In this document: one piece after another, positions 1 through 9,166 of the stretch
Position numbering within the stretch: the stretch's first letter is position 1
How the letters are laid out: each line of letters opens with the position of its first letter
Source of the DNA: MGNI01 sp964353875
GTDB lineage: Bacteria; Chloroflexota; Anaerolineae; Anaerolineales; E44-bin32
NCBI GenBank assembly: GCA_964353875.1
Contig: CAYGXU010000005.1
Coordinates: 1-64,000 of the forward strand
Reading direction: 5' to 3'
DNA length: 64,000 nt
Notes under the pieces: generated by a model
What the model was told of the DNA's origin: nothing
What the model saw: the letters and a program-made list of their open reading frames with translations, nothing else
The model's database searches: none
Made by a program: the position numbers and the translations under genes

Positions 1-510
1 CGCCCCTACGGGATCGGCGGAAATGTAGGGGCGGGTTTAGAAATCCGCGGGATGTTTGCGGCGGGCATGGAAACCCGCCCCTACGGGATCGGCGGAAATG
101 TAGGGGCGGGTTTAGAAATCCGCGGGATGTAGCGGCGGGTAGGGTAACCCGCCCTACGACTACGGGATCGGTGGAAATGTAGGGGCGGGTTTAGAAGCCC
201 ACGCGATGTAGCGGCGGGCATGGAAACCCGCGCCTACACATCCATGTTAACCGGTGGGTAAAGAAACCCGCCCACGCAGATGGGATAGTTCGGCGGGTAA
301 GGGAACCCGCCCACGCAGATGGGATATGGCGGCGGGGAAGGAAACCTGCCCCTACGGGATCGGCGGAAATGTAAGGGCGGGTTTAGAAATGCGCGGGATG
401 TAGCGGCGGGCATGGAAACCCGTCCCTACGGGATCGGCGGAAATGTAGGGGCGGGTTTAGAAATCCGCGGGATGTTAGCGGCGGGCATGGAAACCCGCCC
501 CTACGGCGCG
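1..510. repeat. Degenerate tandem array of palindromic GC-rich repeats
   Basis: A unit of about 75 bp recurs. The core GGGATCGGCGGAAATGTAG starts near 10, 85, 164, 356 and 430, giving spacings of 74-79 bp where copies are adjacent. Each unit carries GGGCGGGTTTAGAAAxCC followed by GGCGGGCATGGAAACCCGCCC, so GGCGGGT and ACCCGCC arms can pair. The middle copies (240-340) have diverged to a shorter GGCGGGTAAGGGAACCCGCCC form. The array runs up to the stop codon of the glycosyltransferase gene at 518 and continues off the left edge. No conserved spacer structure is present, so it is not a CRISPR array. It resembles REP-type intergenic repeats. Confidence 0.85.
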
Positions 511-517
511 GATCGCA

Positions 518-3500
518 TCATTGCGCTCCAATTGGCGGAAACGGAAAGCGCATCAAACGCCCGTTCTTGCTATCCACCACCCAGATCGACCCTTGCGGGT
601 CGAAAGCAATGCCAGAGGGGAGATCGAATTGGTTCATACCCGTGCCATAAGTTCCCCAACCGAAAAGGAAATCTCCCATCGGGTTGAAACATAAAACCCG
701 ATACCCTTCCGGGTCCGTGATACAAACTTGATCATCAGGACCGAGAGCCAGGTAAGGTTTGTTCTCAAGGGATTGACCAAACCATGCTGCAATCGGCCAT
801 TCCCGTAGGAAGGTGAAGGTACCCGATTCTGTTAACTGAAACACCTGAACACGCGCATTCCAGGTATCGGCGATAAACGCTAAACCACTTGAGCTGAGAG
901 CGAATCCAACAGGCTCATCCAATTGGCCAGGTCCATAGCCCCCTTCCCCAAACTGGCTCAGATATTGGCCGTTCGCATCATAGATCATAATGCGTTTATT
1001 GCCTGTGTCCATGACGAATACCCGGCCTTCCTGGTCCACCGTCATTGTTCTCGGTCCCCATAGATTCTCGGGCGAATCGGCATACCCTAAAACGCCCCAC
1101 TTTGTGAGGAATGTCCCATCCGAGGTGAACTTCTGAATGCGATGATTCCAGGTGTCAGCCACATACACAGAGCCATCAGGACCGACTGCAATTCCCCATG
1201 GACTATTGAAAGTGCCGTCAGGTGCCGGGCCATTTAAGATATCGGCGAAGGTTCCCCACACGTGGAGCACATCCCCGTTGGGGCTGAGATGTTGGATGCG
1301 GTGATTCATTGAGTCGGCCACGTAGATGGAACCATCTGGGGCGAAGGCCAGGGAGCGTGGCGCCTGGAATTGGCCTTCTTTCGCTCCTGTTGTTCCAATG
1401 ATGAGATCGGCGGATAGATCAAGGATGTTGGTTTGGTAAGGGTCGTCTTCATAGGCTCGTTCGGGCACCAGGGTCGGATCACCAATCCCCCATACTTTGG
1501 CGGAGATGTCGTTACGCACGTACAGACGCATATGATCGGAGGGTTGCCAATTTTCGAGAGAGAAATCCCTGCCGGTAATCTGGCCATACTGGGTGTAATC
1601 ACGGTTAAACCAGATTTGCCAGACTGCGCTGCGCTTGCTCGGTTCAAAGATCCAAGGCCTGACTTTGTGCCAGATGTGGGAGAAATATTCGAAATATGAC
1701 ATAGAAGGCGGTTCAGCGCTGCCTTCACTCTGGTTTTCGATACGATATTCAGCCTCGATGCTGGACCATCTCAATTGGAAGTAATCCTGCATTGGCCATA
1801 CCATGCGGATGTAATCGAATTTTTGGAAGTAATTCTCCAGCAAGGGTTCGAGACGCGCCCAATTGTTATCACTTGAAAGCAGTACCGGATACGACCTCAG
1901 ATCGCGCGTGATCTCAGGCCCAAATGGATGGGCATTTGGATTATTACGGAAATACCAATTCAACGGCCAGGAGACACCGCTATCACCGCTTCCATCAGCT
2001 ACATCATAGGCAAACTGAAGGGGCGCTTCGTCTCCAATCGCTTCAGAACATTCCTCGATCTTCTCAAGCACGGTCTTGACGCCATGTTCACCGTGGGCAT
2101 ATACAAGGAATTCCGTGCCGTAATCATAATTGCGATAAGCGGCAAGGTAGGCCGTGCGCGCGGTGAGCGTAAACACCCCTATAGAAAGGATGGCGATGAT
2201 CGAGGAGCCAACGGGAAACCTTCCTCGCATGCGTATGAGGATCCAAAGGCCGATCACAACCAGAATCGTCAACCCCAGATGGAGGATGACATCCCCTGAA
2301 AGAAGGTTTTCGTTTGCAGATGCTTCGGCGGTCGCTCCAGACAAACTTAAAAGCTCATAGAGCGTACGTACCAAGGCATAAAGACCGACGGCGATGAGTA
2401 TGAGCGTGCCCCAGCCTTCGACTCTGGAGGCGAAATGGACCCTGATTGCATCGATGCACTTACCCAATGCCCATCCTGTGAGCAGGACCATCGGGAGTGC
2501 AATGTGAACCGTTAACCAAGGCATCCGTTCACCGGCGTAGGAGAAGAGCAGCAAGGAGATAACCGTCCAATAACCAATGAAGATCATGGCGGGAAACGGC
2601 AAAGTCCCATTCGTGTGATTTGCTTCGCTAGGGAGGCTCTTTCGTTCCCTTCGTTTTCTGAACCATTCCCGTATTCCCAGGCTTGCCGCCAGGACTGAAC
2701 CTGAGGCCGCAAGGTATTCATAAGTTGGAATTTGAAGGGCATAATAGTAATACAGAGGCTGGCTCCCACGTTGGACCTCTTGCTGGGCCAGCCAATAGCC
2801 AAAGGAGCCCACCAGACCTGTGGCAAGGCCGGGCCAATTCGTGAAAATGGAAGTGTAGAAGAGCAGGTAGGGGAAGAAAAAGATGGCCGCAATTGCTTGC
2901 CATCGACGCCAATCCCATACCAAACCAATGCCGGTCGTGATCGCTGCCATCACAGTCACGACAATCCCGGTCATGATCATGGTGCTGGTATTTTGGTAAT
3001 CCAAAGGGTCCCAACCGAGAAGATTGGCCGGAAAAGCAGCCAGTTGTGGCAGAGTGACGGTGATCGATACAATAAGGATATCCAGCGCGGGATAATCCCG
3101 TCGCAAGCCAGTGCCGAAGGATCTCACTACAGAAATGACTGCGCTTGCCAAACCGACTAAAGCGATCGATAGACCAAAAAGAAGGAGAGGGGATGGACCT
3201 GGCTCCTCCGCTGTACCCTTCACCGCCTTGATATTGAAGAAGAGGATCGCTACTCCGATGAGGAAAGCCACCAATCCCAGTAGAAAGGCAATCAGGTACC
3301 CTCTGCTTTTCCAAGGGCGGTTTACTAATTGCCAGACCAGGACAGCGGCGACGAAGAGCATGAGTTCTACGGTATACATGAATGCGGTCTCTTTGATCAG
3401 GTAATGCAAAGTGAGGGAAGCGGCCAATAGATAAAGCCAACGGTTCTGGCGGGTCTCGAAGTAGCGGAAGACTGCCATGAACATTAATAATGCCGCTGAG

Positions 3501-3940
3501 AGGATGAATGCCTCGTTGCGAACATAACGGCTGTAGAAGAGCATGTAAGGGGAGACCAACATGACAACCATGGCCACCAGGGAGCCAGCACGCCCTAACC
3601 AGCGCTTAAAGAAAAATAACATCGCAATAGCAATCACACCGGAGAGCGCCGCGGGGAAGCGGGAAGTGGCGTCGCTGTCACCCAAAATCTTGTAGGTGAG
3701 CGCCAGAAGGTGGAACTGGAGGGGACCATGGGTGATTGGTGTGTGTTGGTAATCACCATTCTTTGCGAAGAGCCAGGAGAAATAAGTATGTTCGCTCTCG
3801 TCGTGGCTCATAACTCGTGATTCGAGATCATAGAAACGAGAGACAAAGGCCAAAAGGAGGATGAGAATCGCAAGCCATACTTCCGGTCGACGCCAGGGTT
3901 TCGATTGTAGGAACTGGATGATCTGCTCAGAAATGGCCAT
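518..3940 (-). CDS. Membrane glycosyltransferase (TIGR03663/Agl23-like) fused to NHL beta-propeller
   Basis: Very large membrane protein of about 1140 residues. The N-terminal part has many hydrophobic helices and, after the first one, the segment SHDESEH...HGPLQFHL. That segment is typical of the GT-C family proteins called flippase activity-associated Agl23 (TIGR03663), relatives of the PMT/ArnT lipid-linked sugar transferases. The last 270 residues carry five or six NHL repeats (for example FAPDGSIYVAD, VGPDGSVYVAD, FDPQGSIWVVD), predicted to form an extracellular propeller. An ATG at 3940 gives the N-terminus MAISEQ. A GTG at 3955 with GGAG 11 nt upstream, or a TTG at 3994, could also be used. 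The sugar substrate is unknown. The domain architecture is secure, the exact reaction is not. Confidence 0.85.
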   Translation of the reverse strand: MAISEQIIQFLQSKPWRRPEVWLAILILLLAFVSRFYDLESRVMSHDESEHTYFSWLFAKNGDYQHTPITHGPLQFHLLALTYKILGDSDATSRFPAALSGVIAIAMLFFFKRWLGRAGSLVAMVVMLVSPYMLFYSRYVRNEAFILSAALLMFMAVFRYFETRQNRWLYLLAASLTLHYLIKETAFMYTVELMLFVAAVLVWQLVNRPWKSRGYLIAFLLGLVAFLIGVAILFFNIKAVKGTAEEPGPSPLLLFGLSIALVGLASAVISVVRSFGTGLRRDYPALDILIVSITVTLPQLAAFPANLLGWDPLDYQNTSTMIMTGIVVTVMAAITTGIGLVWDWRRWQAIAAIFFFPYLLFYTSIFTNWPGLATGLVGSFGYWLAQQEVQRGSQPLYYYYALQIPTYEYLAASGSVLAASLGIREWFRKRRERKSLPSEANHTNGTLPFPAMIFIGYWTVISLLLFSYAGERMPWLTVHIALPMVLLTGWALGKCIDAIRVHFASRVEGWGTLILIAVGLYALVRTLYELLSLSGATAEASANENLLSGDVILHLGLTILVVIGLWILIRMRGRFPVGSSIIAILSIGVFTLTARTAYLAAYRNYDYGTEFLVYAHGEHGVKTVLEKIEECSEAIGDEAPLQFAYDVADGSGDSGVSWPLNWYFRNNPNAHPFGPEITRDLRSYPVLLSSDNNWARLEPLLENYFQKFDYIRMVWPMQDYFQLRWSSIEAEYRIENQSEGSAEPPSMSYFEYFSHIWHKVRPWIFEPSKRSAVWQIWFNRDYTQYGQITGRDFSLENWQPSDHMRLYVRNDISAKVWGIGDPTLVPERAYEDDPYQTNILDLSADLIIGTTGAKEGQFQAPRSLAFAPDGSIYVADSMNHRIQHLSPNGDVLHVWGTFADILNGPAPDGTFNSPWGIAVGPDGSVYVADTWNHRIQKFTSDGTFLTKWGVLGYADSPENLWGPRTMTVDQEGRVFVMDTGNKRIMIYDANGQYLSQFGEGGYGPGQLDEPVGFALSSSGLAFIADTWNARVQVFQLTESGTFTFLREWPIAAWFGQSLENKPYLALGPDDQVCITDPEGYRVLCFNPMGDFLFGWGTYGTGMNQFDLPSGIAFDPQGSIWVVDSKNGRLMRFPFPPIGAQ

Positions 3941-4102
3941 AGTGATTATTTTCACGTTGATCAAGTCTCCGTATGTATTCCTTGTATATATCAATTCTTG
4001 CTGGGAAAGGCAACCAATTCAGCCTTATCATTTGCTCGATTTTAAGCCCAATAGAACTAAGTTGCCCAATTGGCTTCGCACTTCATCATCCTATTTCTGG
4101 CT

Positions 4103-4108
4103 TATAAT
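4103..4108 (+). promoter_or_regulatory. Possible -10 box of the helicase gene
   Basis: TATAAT lies 15 nt before the ATG at 4124. If used, it leaves a leader of under 10 nt with no ribosome-binding site, so the mRNA could be leaderless. No good -35 box is visible at 17 bp spacing. Confidence 0.4.
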
Positions 4109-4123
4109 CATACCAGTCTTGCC

Positions 4124-6673
4124 ATGTCTCTTCAGCACGTTCTCGAGAGTCTCCGATACAGCCCCGAATTCATGGGGAATGTTTCCGCATGGGAGCGGTT
4201 GCCAGCCCGACCAGCGCGTTATGCGGAGTTCCCCACCCGCCTCGATCCGCGTCTGATTACCGCCTTACGCGAATTCGGGACCGCCCCACTCTACACCCAT
4301 CAGGCAACGGCAGTTGAGGCGGCTTTAGCGGGCGAGAACGTGGTTGTGGTCACAGGCACAGCCTCCGGAAAGACGCTCTGCTACAACCTGCCCGTTTTAC
4401 AGACGATGCTCTCTGATCCGGAGGCGCGCGCAATCTATCTCTTCCCCACCAAAGCGCTCTCACAGGATCAAGCTGTAGCAGTGAATAAATTTCTTAAGTT
4501 ACTAGATGCGGTTGACCTGGTGCAGGTACGGACATACGATGGAGATACTCCTCAGGGAAACCGCAGGCAGATCCGTGAAGAGACACGTTTGCTGATCACC
4601 AATCCCGATATGCTGCATACAGGCATCCTCCCTCATCACCCACGTTGGGCAACCCTATTGGAGAATCTGAAGTGGATCATTCTCGATGAGTTACACACCT
4701 ATCGCGGCATCTTCGGTTCGAATGTGGCCAACCTCCTGCGACGTTTACGGCGTCTCTGTCGTTTCTATGGATCCGATCCACAATTCATCCTAACTTCGGC
4801 GACGATCGCCAATCCAAAGGAATTAGCAGAACGGCTGATCGAGAGCGATGTACGGCTGATTCCTGCCGACCTGGACGGCTCGCCGCGTGCCGAGAAGCAT
4901 ATCATTCTCTATCGGCCGCCGCTGATCGATCGCCAGCTTGGGATTCGAAGAGCCTACACATTGGAAACGACCAATATTGCCGGACGTTTCTTGCAGGCAG
5001 AGGTTCAGACGGTCATATTCGCCCGATCGAGGCTGACCACTGAGGTCCTTTTGGGTTATATCCGCGATGCCTATCAGAACGCAGGCGCTGATCCGAGCGC
5101 TATTCGCGGGTATCGCGGCGGTTATTTGCCTCTTGAGAGACGCGAAATCGAACGAGGACTGCGCGAAGGGGATGTGCGTGGCGTTGTGGCTACCACTGCC
5201 CTTGAGTTGGGTGTGGATATCGGTTTACTGGGTGCGGCAATCATTGCCGGCTATCCGGGGACGATCTCCAGCCTGTGGCAACAAGCGGGCCGCGCAGGAA
5301 GACGGAGTGAGGTTTCGGCTGCGGTGCTGGTTGCTTCAGCGGCACCGCTAGATCAATTTGTAGTCACCCATCCGCGTTATCTGTTCGAAGGCTCGCCAGA
5401 ACACGGTCTGATCCATCCGAACAATCTGGCAATCCTGCTGCGACATTTGCGTTGCGCCGCTTTTGAGTTGCCATTTTCGGAAGGTGAACCCTTTGGAAAT
5501 TTCGGAGACGTGGCTGAATGTCTGCGCTTCCTTGAAGAGCAAGGCGAGTTGCATGCTTCCGGCGGACGCTACCATTGGGTCGCCGATGCATACCCGGCCG
5601 AGTCGGTATCCCTGCGTGCGAGCAGCGATGATCCCGTCGTTATTCAGGATGTCGGTCAGGGGCGACCAGTTGTGATAGGTGAGATCGATCGGGCCGCCGC
5701 GCCTATGCTCTTACACGAGGGGGCGGTCTATATTCACGAAGGCAAGACTTATCTGGTGAAGAAGCTCGATTGGGATATCGCCATCGCAGAAGTCGAACCG
5801 GTGGAAGTGGATTATTATACGGATGCCTCTGAAAGCGTCGACTTGGAGGTGCTCGAGGTTTATGATGCAGACGAAAGGCAGTCGCTTCGCAAGGCGCATG
5901 GCTGGGCGAAGATCACAGCTCTGGTCACCTCTTTCCGGAAAGTTAAACGCTACACGCATGAGACACTCGGGTATGGCTCTGTGAGCCTTCCCCCGCGCCA
6001 GTTTGAGACCACGGCCTATTGGCTTTGGATTGCGCCAGAGACGGTTCAGCGATTAGAGCGCACAGGAGTCCTTTTGGCTCCTAATGACTATGGACCGAGT
6101 TGGCCAAGTGCTCGCGACGCGGCACGCGCCAGGGATGGATATACATGTCGTCAATGCGGAGCGATGGAATACGAAGGAAAAGCCCACAGTGTACACCACC
6201 TGCGTCCCTTCCGTGAGTATGGCTATAATCCAGGGGAGAACCGGAGTGATCGCCAGGCGAATCAACTTGATAATTTGGTCACCCTCTGTCCAACCTGTCA
6301 TCAACGCGTGGAAGCGGCGCGCGGCACCCGCAGCGCCCTAAGCGGTTTTTCCCATGCGCTTGGCAACCTCGCTCCGCTCTTCCTCATGTGTGATCCGCGT
6401 GATATCGGCATGTTGACCGAGATCCGCTCTGCCAATACGAAGGGCCCGACCGTCACCCTTTTTGATCGGGTGCCAGGCGGTTTGGGTTTGGCGGAACGGC
6501 TCTATGAATTGCATGAGGAACTGTTGCAGGGTGCGTTGGAATTGATCCAGGCATGTCCTTGTCAGGAAGGTTGCCCGGCCTGTGTTGGGCCTGTAGGACC
6601 GGGTGGACAAGAGGTGAAGCAATTGAGTATCTCGCTGGTTGAGACATTATTGGATAGAAGCGCAGAACTCTAA
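4124..6673 (+). CDS. MrfA-like DEAD/DEAH helicase with inserted HNH domain and C-terminal Zn-binding domain
   Basis: Superfamily 2 helicase of 849 residues. Walker A GTASGKT is at about residues 78-84, DELH at 188, TSATIANP near 225, and motif VI QQAGRAGRR near 386. The C-terminus has CPCQEGCPAC near residue 811, the four-cysteine signature of the MrfA Zn-binding (DUF1998) domain. MrfA/YprA proteins act in repair of mitomycin-type DNA damage. Between the helicase core and that zinc motif (about residues 660-735) there is a complete HNH nuclease motif: CRQC, VHHLRPF, then LDNLVTLCPTCH. The start at 4124 (MSLQHV) is preferred over 4070, because the extra residues lie across the -10 box and are unlike the family. 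No mrfB partner is adjacent. Activity of the HNH part is inferred from the motif only. Confidence 0.85.
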   Translation: MSLQHVLESLRYSPEFMGNVSAWERLPARPARYAEFPTRLDPRLITALREFGTAPLYTHQATAVEAALAGENVVVVTGTASGKTLCYNLPVLQTMLSDPEARAIYLFPTKALSQDQAVAVNKFLKLLDAVDLVQVRTYDGDTPQGNRRQIREETRLLITNPDMLHTGILPHHPRWATLLENLKWIILDELHTYRGIFGSNVANLLRRLRRLCRFYGSDPQFILTSATIANPKELAERLIESDVRLIPADLDGSPRAEKHIILYRPPLIDRQLGIRRAYTLETTNIAGRFLQAEVQTVIFARSRLTTEVLLGYIRDAYQNAGADPSAIRGYRGGYLPLERREIERGLREGDVRGVVATTALELGVDIGLLGAAIIAGYPGTISSLWQQAGRAGRRSEVSAAVLVASAAPLDQFVVTHPRYLFEGSPEHGLIHPNNLAILLRHLRCAAFELPFSEGEPFGNFGDVAECLRFLEEQGELHASGGRYHWVADAYPAESVSLRASSDDPVVIQDVGQGRPVVIGEIDRAAAPMLLHEGAVYIHEGKTYLVKKLDWDIAIAEVEPVEVDYYTDASESVDLEVLEVYDADERQSLRKAHGWAKITALVTSFRKVKRYTHETLGYGSVSLPPRQFETTAYWLWIAPETVQRLERTGVLLAPNDYGPSWPSARDAARARDGYTCRQCGAMEYEGKAHSVHHLRPFREYGYNPGENRSDRQANQLDNLVTLCPTCHQRVEAARGTRSALSGFSHALGNLAPLFLMCDPRDIGMLTEIRSANTKGPTVTLFDRVPGGLGLAERLYELHEELLQGALELIQACPCQEGCPACVGPVGPGGQEVKQLSISLVETLLDRSAEL

Positions 6674-6787
6674 AGACTATCATGCCTCAGGTTAATCTTG
6701 TGATTATCCAGTGTGGTGGGACTCAACCATGTCATAAAGTGGATACCTCTGATGAAAACAAAGGCGAATTCTACAAGGAGGATGATT

Positions 6788-7711
6788 TTGAAAAAGCCCA
6801 GCGTTCTTCTAATGGTTGTAATGACGATATCCATTACGGCATGTGCTCAAACGACCCAGGTACCAACAGCCACGCAAGCTCCAGTTGCGACTGTGACGCC
6901 TACGAGCACTGATGTGGCCAATCCGGAGTGTGATCCCAATCAGATCATAGTGCGATTACGCGAAAAAATGCCTTATGAGGAAGCGGCTGTCAGCCACAAC
7001 ATCCTTGATGAAACGAGGAATCTCACGATTTGGTTTATGGATCCCGAATTGATGCCATCTGCGGAAGCGAGGGATGTGGAAGCCATGGCTGAATTCGCCC
7101 TCGAACATTCGATGCAACTTGCTCAATGGATCCATCAAACTGATGTCTGTGTGACTCAATCCTTCGATAGCCTCACGTTGATCGCTGTGGATCAGGCCTA
7201 TAATGCCTGGTACATCGGATCGGTATCACCTTATCAGCTGCCAGATCAGCAAAGTCTGAGCGAGGCGGATATGCTCGAATTGAAGCCATTCTTCATTGCG
7301 GGTTATCGTCGTGACGAGCAGGCAACGAAGGATGATCAGCCATTGCCTGATGAGGCCTGCGATTGGGGCAAAGCGCGCGCTGCCCTTCAATCGATCTTTG
7401 TGAAGGGGCGCATCAATGTCAGTTTTTATTATTATGTCGATCAGGATGGAGGAGCGATCTGGACCCAATGGGATGTCCCGCCGTGGGTTTTGAATAGCGG
7501 AGATGTCATCAGCGGTTTTACCGAACCGCTTCTTGAGGTCGATGAAGCCCTCACCTGTATGTATCCCCCCTTTAAAACTGTTTGGGTGACATATGTCCAG
7601 CCGGACGGCACGGTCGAATTGGCTGTGGCAATCGATGGGGAAGCGGTGCGAGATGAGGATCATGAGGTTATGCTGGATGGAATCGAACTGATCTACGCTC
7701 AAACACAGTGA
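6788..7711 (+). CDS. Putative lipoprotein of unknown function
   Basis: About 307 residues. The start is TTG at 6788, chosen because AAGGAGG ends 6 nt before it. The N-terminus is then MKKPSVLLM with a short hydrophobic stretch and a lipobox ITAC, so the mature protein would be lipid-anchored at Cys with a Thr/Pro/Ala-rich tether (about 25 residues) after it. The remaining 260 residues have no motif I recognise. They contain several Asp/Glu-rich turns and two aromatic clusters (FYYYVD, WTQWDVPPW). The downstream flank is an assembly gap, so operon context is unknown. Confidence 0.7.
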   Translation: MKKPSVLLMVVMTISITACAQTTQVPTATQAPVATVTPTSTDVANPECDPNQIIVRLREKMPYEEAAVSHNILDETRNLTIWFMDPELMPSAEARDVEAMAEFALEHSMQLAQWIHQTDVCVTQSFDSLTLIAVDQAYNAWYIGSVSPYQLPDQQSLSEADMLELKPFFIAGYRRDEQATKDDQPLPDEACDWGKARAALQSIFVKGRINVSFYYYVDQDGGAIWTQWDVPPWVLNSGDVISGFTEPLLEVDEALTCMYPPFKTVWVTYVQPDGTVELAVAIDGEAVRDEDHEVMLDGIELIYAQTQ

Positions 7712-7716
7712 ACCAT

Positions 7717-7816
7717 NNNNNNNNNNNNNNNNNNNNNNNNNNNNNNNNNNNNNNNNNNNNNNNNNNNNNNNNNNNNNNNNNNNNNNNNNNNNNNNNNNNN
7801 NNNNNNNNNNNNNNNN
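7717..7816. other. Assembly gap of 100 N
   Basis: Exactly 100 N. The flanking bases on the two sides do not overlap, so real sequence is probably missing. The promoter region of lipA falls in or near it. Confidence 0.95.
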
Positions 7817-7858
7817 GCAGGTGGCATATCGCGGTAGAATGATTGAAGAGGATTGCTG

Positions 7859-8818
7859 ATGACCGAAGACGAACCGATAATCTCGGAGAAGAGGGAAGAA
7901 AACAAAGCGAAGCCACGTCGTCGTCCAGAATGGATCAAGGTCCGGGCGCCGACGGGGGAGACATACGAATGGCTGCGCGGGCTGATGCGCGCCAAAGTCT
8001 TACACACTGTATGTGAGGAGGCAATGTGTCCGAACATGGGGGAGTGTTGGGGTGCAGGAACGGCGACCTTTCTCTTAATGGGGGATGTGTGCACTCGCTC
8101 ATGCCGGTTCTGCGATATCAAGACCGGACGCCCTGCTCCCCTGGACTGGCTTGAGCCCGAACGTATTGCGCGGGCGGTAAGAGCCATGGATTTGCGTCAT
8201 GCGGTGATTACCAGCGTGAACCGCGATGAACGTGCGGATGGGGGCGCTCCGATTTTCGCCATGGTCATTCAGCGAATCCGGGAACTACAACCAGGCTGTT
8301 CGATTGAGGTGCTCATCCCGGATTTCAAGGGCTCGCAAGAAGCATTGAAGATCGTTATGGAGGCCCGACCTGAGATACTCAATCATAACGTCGAAACTGT
8401 AGAGAGGTTGTTCAGGGAGCTTCAGCCTCAGGATCGTTACGCATGGGCAGAAGCGACCCTCACGAACGCAAAGCGATTGGATGCGGATGTGTTGACCAAG
8501 TCAGGGATCATGGTGGGGCTGGGCGAATCGATGGATGAAGTGAAAATGACGATGCGCGATTTGCGGTCCTGGGGGGTGGACATCCTGACCGTGGGGCAAT
8601 ACTTGCAGCCCTCCAAGGAGCATTGGCCGATCGAGCGGTATTACCGACCAGAGGAATTTGACGAGTTAAGGGCATATGGTCTTGAACTCGGTTTTCAATG
8701 GGTTGAAAGTGGTCCCCTTGTTCGTTCATCCTATCGGGCGGAGAGGCAAGTAAGAGAATTGAGCATCGTGCATCGAAAGCTATACGGTGATGGGAAGGGG
8801 AGGTTGGAGGTGGAATAA
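7859..8818 (+). CDS. lipA: Lipoyl synthase
   Basis: Radical SAM enzyme that inserts two sulfur atoms into the octanoyl chain carried by lipoyl-domain proteins such as pyruvate dehydrogenase E2 and glycine cleavage H protein. The auxiliary cluster ligands CEEAMCPNMGEC are followed by the radical SAM triad CTRSCRFC. The C-terminus has the conserved RSSYRA, whose serine ligates the auxiliary cluster. Length is 319 residues, normal for LipA. ATG at 7859 has GAGG 7 nt upstream. Upstream in-frame TTG/CTG codons are less likely. No lipB or lplA gene is adjacent, and a thioesterase gene follows after 350 bp. Confidence 0.97.
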   Translation: MTEDEPIISEKREENKAKPRRRPEWIKVRAPTGETYEWLRGLMRAKVLHTVCEEAMCPNMGECWGAGTATFLLMGDVCTRSCRFCDIKTGRPAPLDWLEPERIARAVRAMDLRHAVITSVNRDERADGGAPIFAMVIQRIRELQPGCSIEVLIPDFKGSQEALKIVMEARPEILNHNVETVERLFRELQPQDRYAWAEATLTNAKRLDADVLTKSGIMVGLGESMDEVKMTMRDLRSWGVDILTVGQYLQPSKEHWPIERYYRPEEFDELRAYGLELGFQWVESGPLVRSSYRAERQVRELSIVHRKLYGDGKGRLEVE

Positions 8819-8834
8819 CCTCACCCCCCGACCT

Positions 8835-8854
8835 CCTCTCCTTTGCAGGAGAGG
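8835..8854. terminator. Hairpin downstream of lipA
   Basis: CCTCTCCT TTGC AGGAGAGG is a perfect 8-bp stem with a 4-nt loop, 17 nt after the lipA stop. It lacks a U-tract, so it may be an intergenic palindrome rather than a strict intrinsic terminator. Confidence 0.55.
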
Positions 8855-8937
8855 GGGCAGTATCTACCATGCTGAGTGCGCGTGCGGTTTGAATCCCGCT
8901 AAGTTGGGATCTCGAGGAAATACCCCGATTTTCCTAT

Positions 8938-8967
8938 TTGTCTTTGACCCATTATTTATGCTATGAT
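8938..8967 (+). promoter_or_regulatory. Putative sigma-70 type promoter
   Basis: TTGTCT (8938-8943), an 18-bp spacer, then TATGAT (8962-8967). It would start transcription near 8974, about 160-190 nt upstream of the thioesterase start. Confidence 0.45.
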
Positions 8968-8973
8968 GTATGT

Positions 8974-9120
8974 AAGAAGGCGCAGGAGACAACACAATCT
9001 AATAGGCGTGAGCGACTTGTGCTCGAATACCCATGTTGGGATCGAACAGCGCTCCAAAAGTTATTTTTGGCCTCCAGACGCCAAATACAACACCCCATAA
9101 AATCGGGGTGTTGTATTCTT
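8974..9120 (+). ncRNA. Possible small RNA or structured leader
   Basis: No coding frame is convincing here, but the strand between the promoter above and the strong hairpin at 9084-9117 holds several local stems. These are GAGC/GCTC near 9010-9025, CCC ATGTT GGG near 9032-9042, and TTTGGC CTCCAGAC GCCAAA near 9066-9085. Together they would make a folded transcript of about 145 nt. It does not match 6S, SRP RNA, tmRNA or a riboswitch class that I can recognise. It could equally be the 5' leader of the thioesterase gene. Confidence 0.3.
9084..9117 (+). terminator. Strong perfect hairpin (terminator-like)
   Basis: AATACAACACCCC pairs perfectly with GGGGTGTTGTATT (13-bp arms) around an 8-nt loop, followed by CTTT. 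It sits 50 nt before the thioesterase start, so it could end an upstream small transcript or act as an attenuator. Confidence 0.7.
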
Positions 9121-9166
9121 TGATGAGTACAATATGAAAGTAAGATCGTACTCGGTGAGAGCCATC

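Noticed and set aside
1..510. CRISPR-like look of regular repeats
   Set aside because: Units are about 75 bp with no unique spacers of constant length, and copies differ from one another. No cas genes are in the window.
2718..3440. A 240-codon shadow frame within the glycosyltransferase gene
   Set aside because: Same strand, other frame of a conserved gene. Composition is His/Arg/Ser-rich without family likeness.
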